Of a stretch of 64,000 nucleotides of DNA, positions 63,548-64,000 are shown piece after piece; within the stretch, counting starts at the first letter, position 1; the number at the start of each line of letters is the position of its first letter. The stretch is from an uncultured Saprospiraceae bacterium (GTDB taxonomy: Bacteria; Bacteroidota; Bacteroidia; Chitinophagales; Saprospiraceae): the NCBI GenBank assembly GCA_937950315.1, contig CALFDU010000080.1:1-64000 (forward strand), read 5' to 3'. A model generated the notes under the pieces. The model worked only from the letters and a program-made list of their open reading frames with translations, made no database searches and was not told where the DNA came from. A program made the position numbers and the translations under genes.

Positions 63548-63918
63548 TCGCTTTCAAGAACACGCATAATAAGATTTCCTGTCTAGATAGCTTAGGTTTT
63601 TATGGCAAAAATCTTTTACAAATAGATTATGGCCCATTTTAGGCCATTGTCCTATGTTCAAGAAGACCAATCAACCAGAAAAGTACAGATAACTATCATA
63701 ATTGTCCCGATACTAAATGGAAGTATAAAATTAAGATGGTTAACTTAATAAAAACCCCAATTTTCTTCTGTATTTGTAGTCGATTGCATTATATTTAGTC
63801 TTGAACGCTTCCAATACTTTCGCAGGATTCATAGACAAGGCGGCTCTCTAATACATATAATGCTCACGGGCAAAGAGATATGTATTGCCTTTATTTATAA
63901 TATGAATAATTTACACAC
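63548..63918. other. Gene-free intergenic stretch
   Basis: About 370 bases. One small hairpin without T-run (ATGGCC / GGCCAT at 63629-63647). No gene or promoter box was recognised. Confidence 0.5.
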
Positions 63919-64000
63919 ATGACTTTTTACCAACATCTGTCTAAGTTTTTAAGACAAATAGTCGATAGTAAAAATATTAAACTGATAAGTCCGCTATCTG
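63919..64000 (+). CDS. Possible start of a gene cut by the window end
   Basis: From ATG the frame reads MTFYQHLSKFLRQIVDSKNI and is still open at the last base. Twenty-seven residues are too few to name a family. Confidence 0.3.
   Translation, partial: MTFYQHLSKFLRQIVDSKNIKLISPLS

Noticed and set aside
63629-63647. ATGGCC / GGCCAT hairpin as a terminator
   Set aside because: Only 6 bp, no T-run on either strand, and 80 bases from the nearest stop codon.
1-64000. CRISPR arrays, insertion sequences, prophage genes and tRNA/rRNA genes
   Set aside because: No evenly spaced short repeats, transposase or integrase motifs, phage structural proteins or tRNA cloverleaf signatures were seen on either strand.

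Overview
The window looks like chromosomal DNA of a gliding or marine-type Bacteroidota, most probably near the Saprospiria/Lewinella group. The evidence is the T9SS C-terminal sorting domains, a PorP/SprF-family protein, a GldB-like lipoprotein, a bactofilin, split transketolase, AtpZ, GSCFA and DUF2461 proteins, AT-rich intergenic DNA and promoter boxes of the TTTG/TAnnTTTG type. Nothing seen is phage-, IS- or CRISPR-like, and no tRNA or rRNA gene was recognised. Genus-level placement is inference.

Layout. 1-2229 is the 3' part of a secreted SdrD-repeat adhesin, followed by a partly duplicated intergenic stretch with two near-identical terminators. 3.2-8.1 kb holds a membrane-anchored EEP hydrolase and an overlapping H-NOX / hybrid histidine kinase / LytTR regulator triad, probably a nitric-oxide sensing circuit. 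8.3-17.0 kb holds glmS, a UDP-sugar dehydrogenase, a TolC-like protein, a HlyD-like adaptor, a zinc-ribbon (TackOD1-like) protein and a processive GT2 synthase. Together these could form a polysaccharide synthesis and export system, and this is the best candidate in the window for an undescribed system. 17.0-19.6 kb (minus strand) encodes ElaA, a small lipoprotein and a lamin-tail secreted protein. 19.8-22.9 kb has asd and a long Ala/Lys/Glu-rich coiled-coil protein. 23.0-28.3 kb (minus strand) has small membrane proteins, feoBA, DUF2461 and lgt.

28.5-37.7 kb contains an outer-membrane barrel protein, mtaB, a HEAT-repeat/cyclophilin lipoprotein coupled to gcvT, a GbsR/MarR regulator, DUF1015, an amidohydrolase and a GSCFA protein. 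37.9-43.9 kb has PorP, bactofilin, AtpZ with a companion membrane protein, a biotin-carrier protein, a VCBS/ASPIC secreted protein and a HEIGH-type metalloprotease. 44.0-48.0 kb (minus strand) has split transketolase, HU and glutamine-dependent NAD synthetase. 48.1-51.7 kb has dnaX, whose full-length reading needs a -1 shift at a run of ten A, then a Crp/Fnr regulator and pyrD. After a gap holding a hidden 34-residue membrane protein, 52.4-57.2 kb (minus strand) has nadC and an NHEJ cluster (LigD, Ku and an EEP nuclease). 57.3-63.5 kb has GldB, a 2OG oxygenase, TatA, an aminotransferase IV, a PpiD-like foldase and a HEAT-like protein.

Several modules are clearly operonic from stop/start overlaps: H-NOX-kinase-regulator, TackOD1-GT2, feoA-feoB, DUF1015-amidohydrolase, AtpZ-membrane protein-BCCP, Crp-pyrD and Ku-EEP. 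Start sites were revised to ATG inside longer open frames for H-NOX, GSCFA, PorP, Ku and the small protein at 2830-3006. Three genes appear to begin with TTG. All domain calls come from reading the sequence, with no database search.
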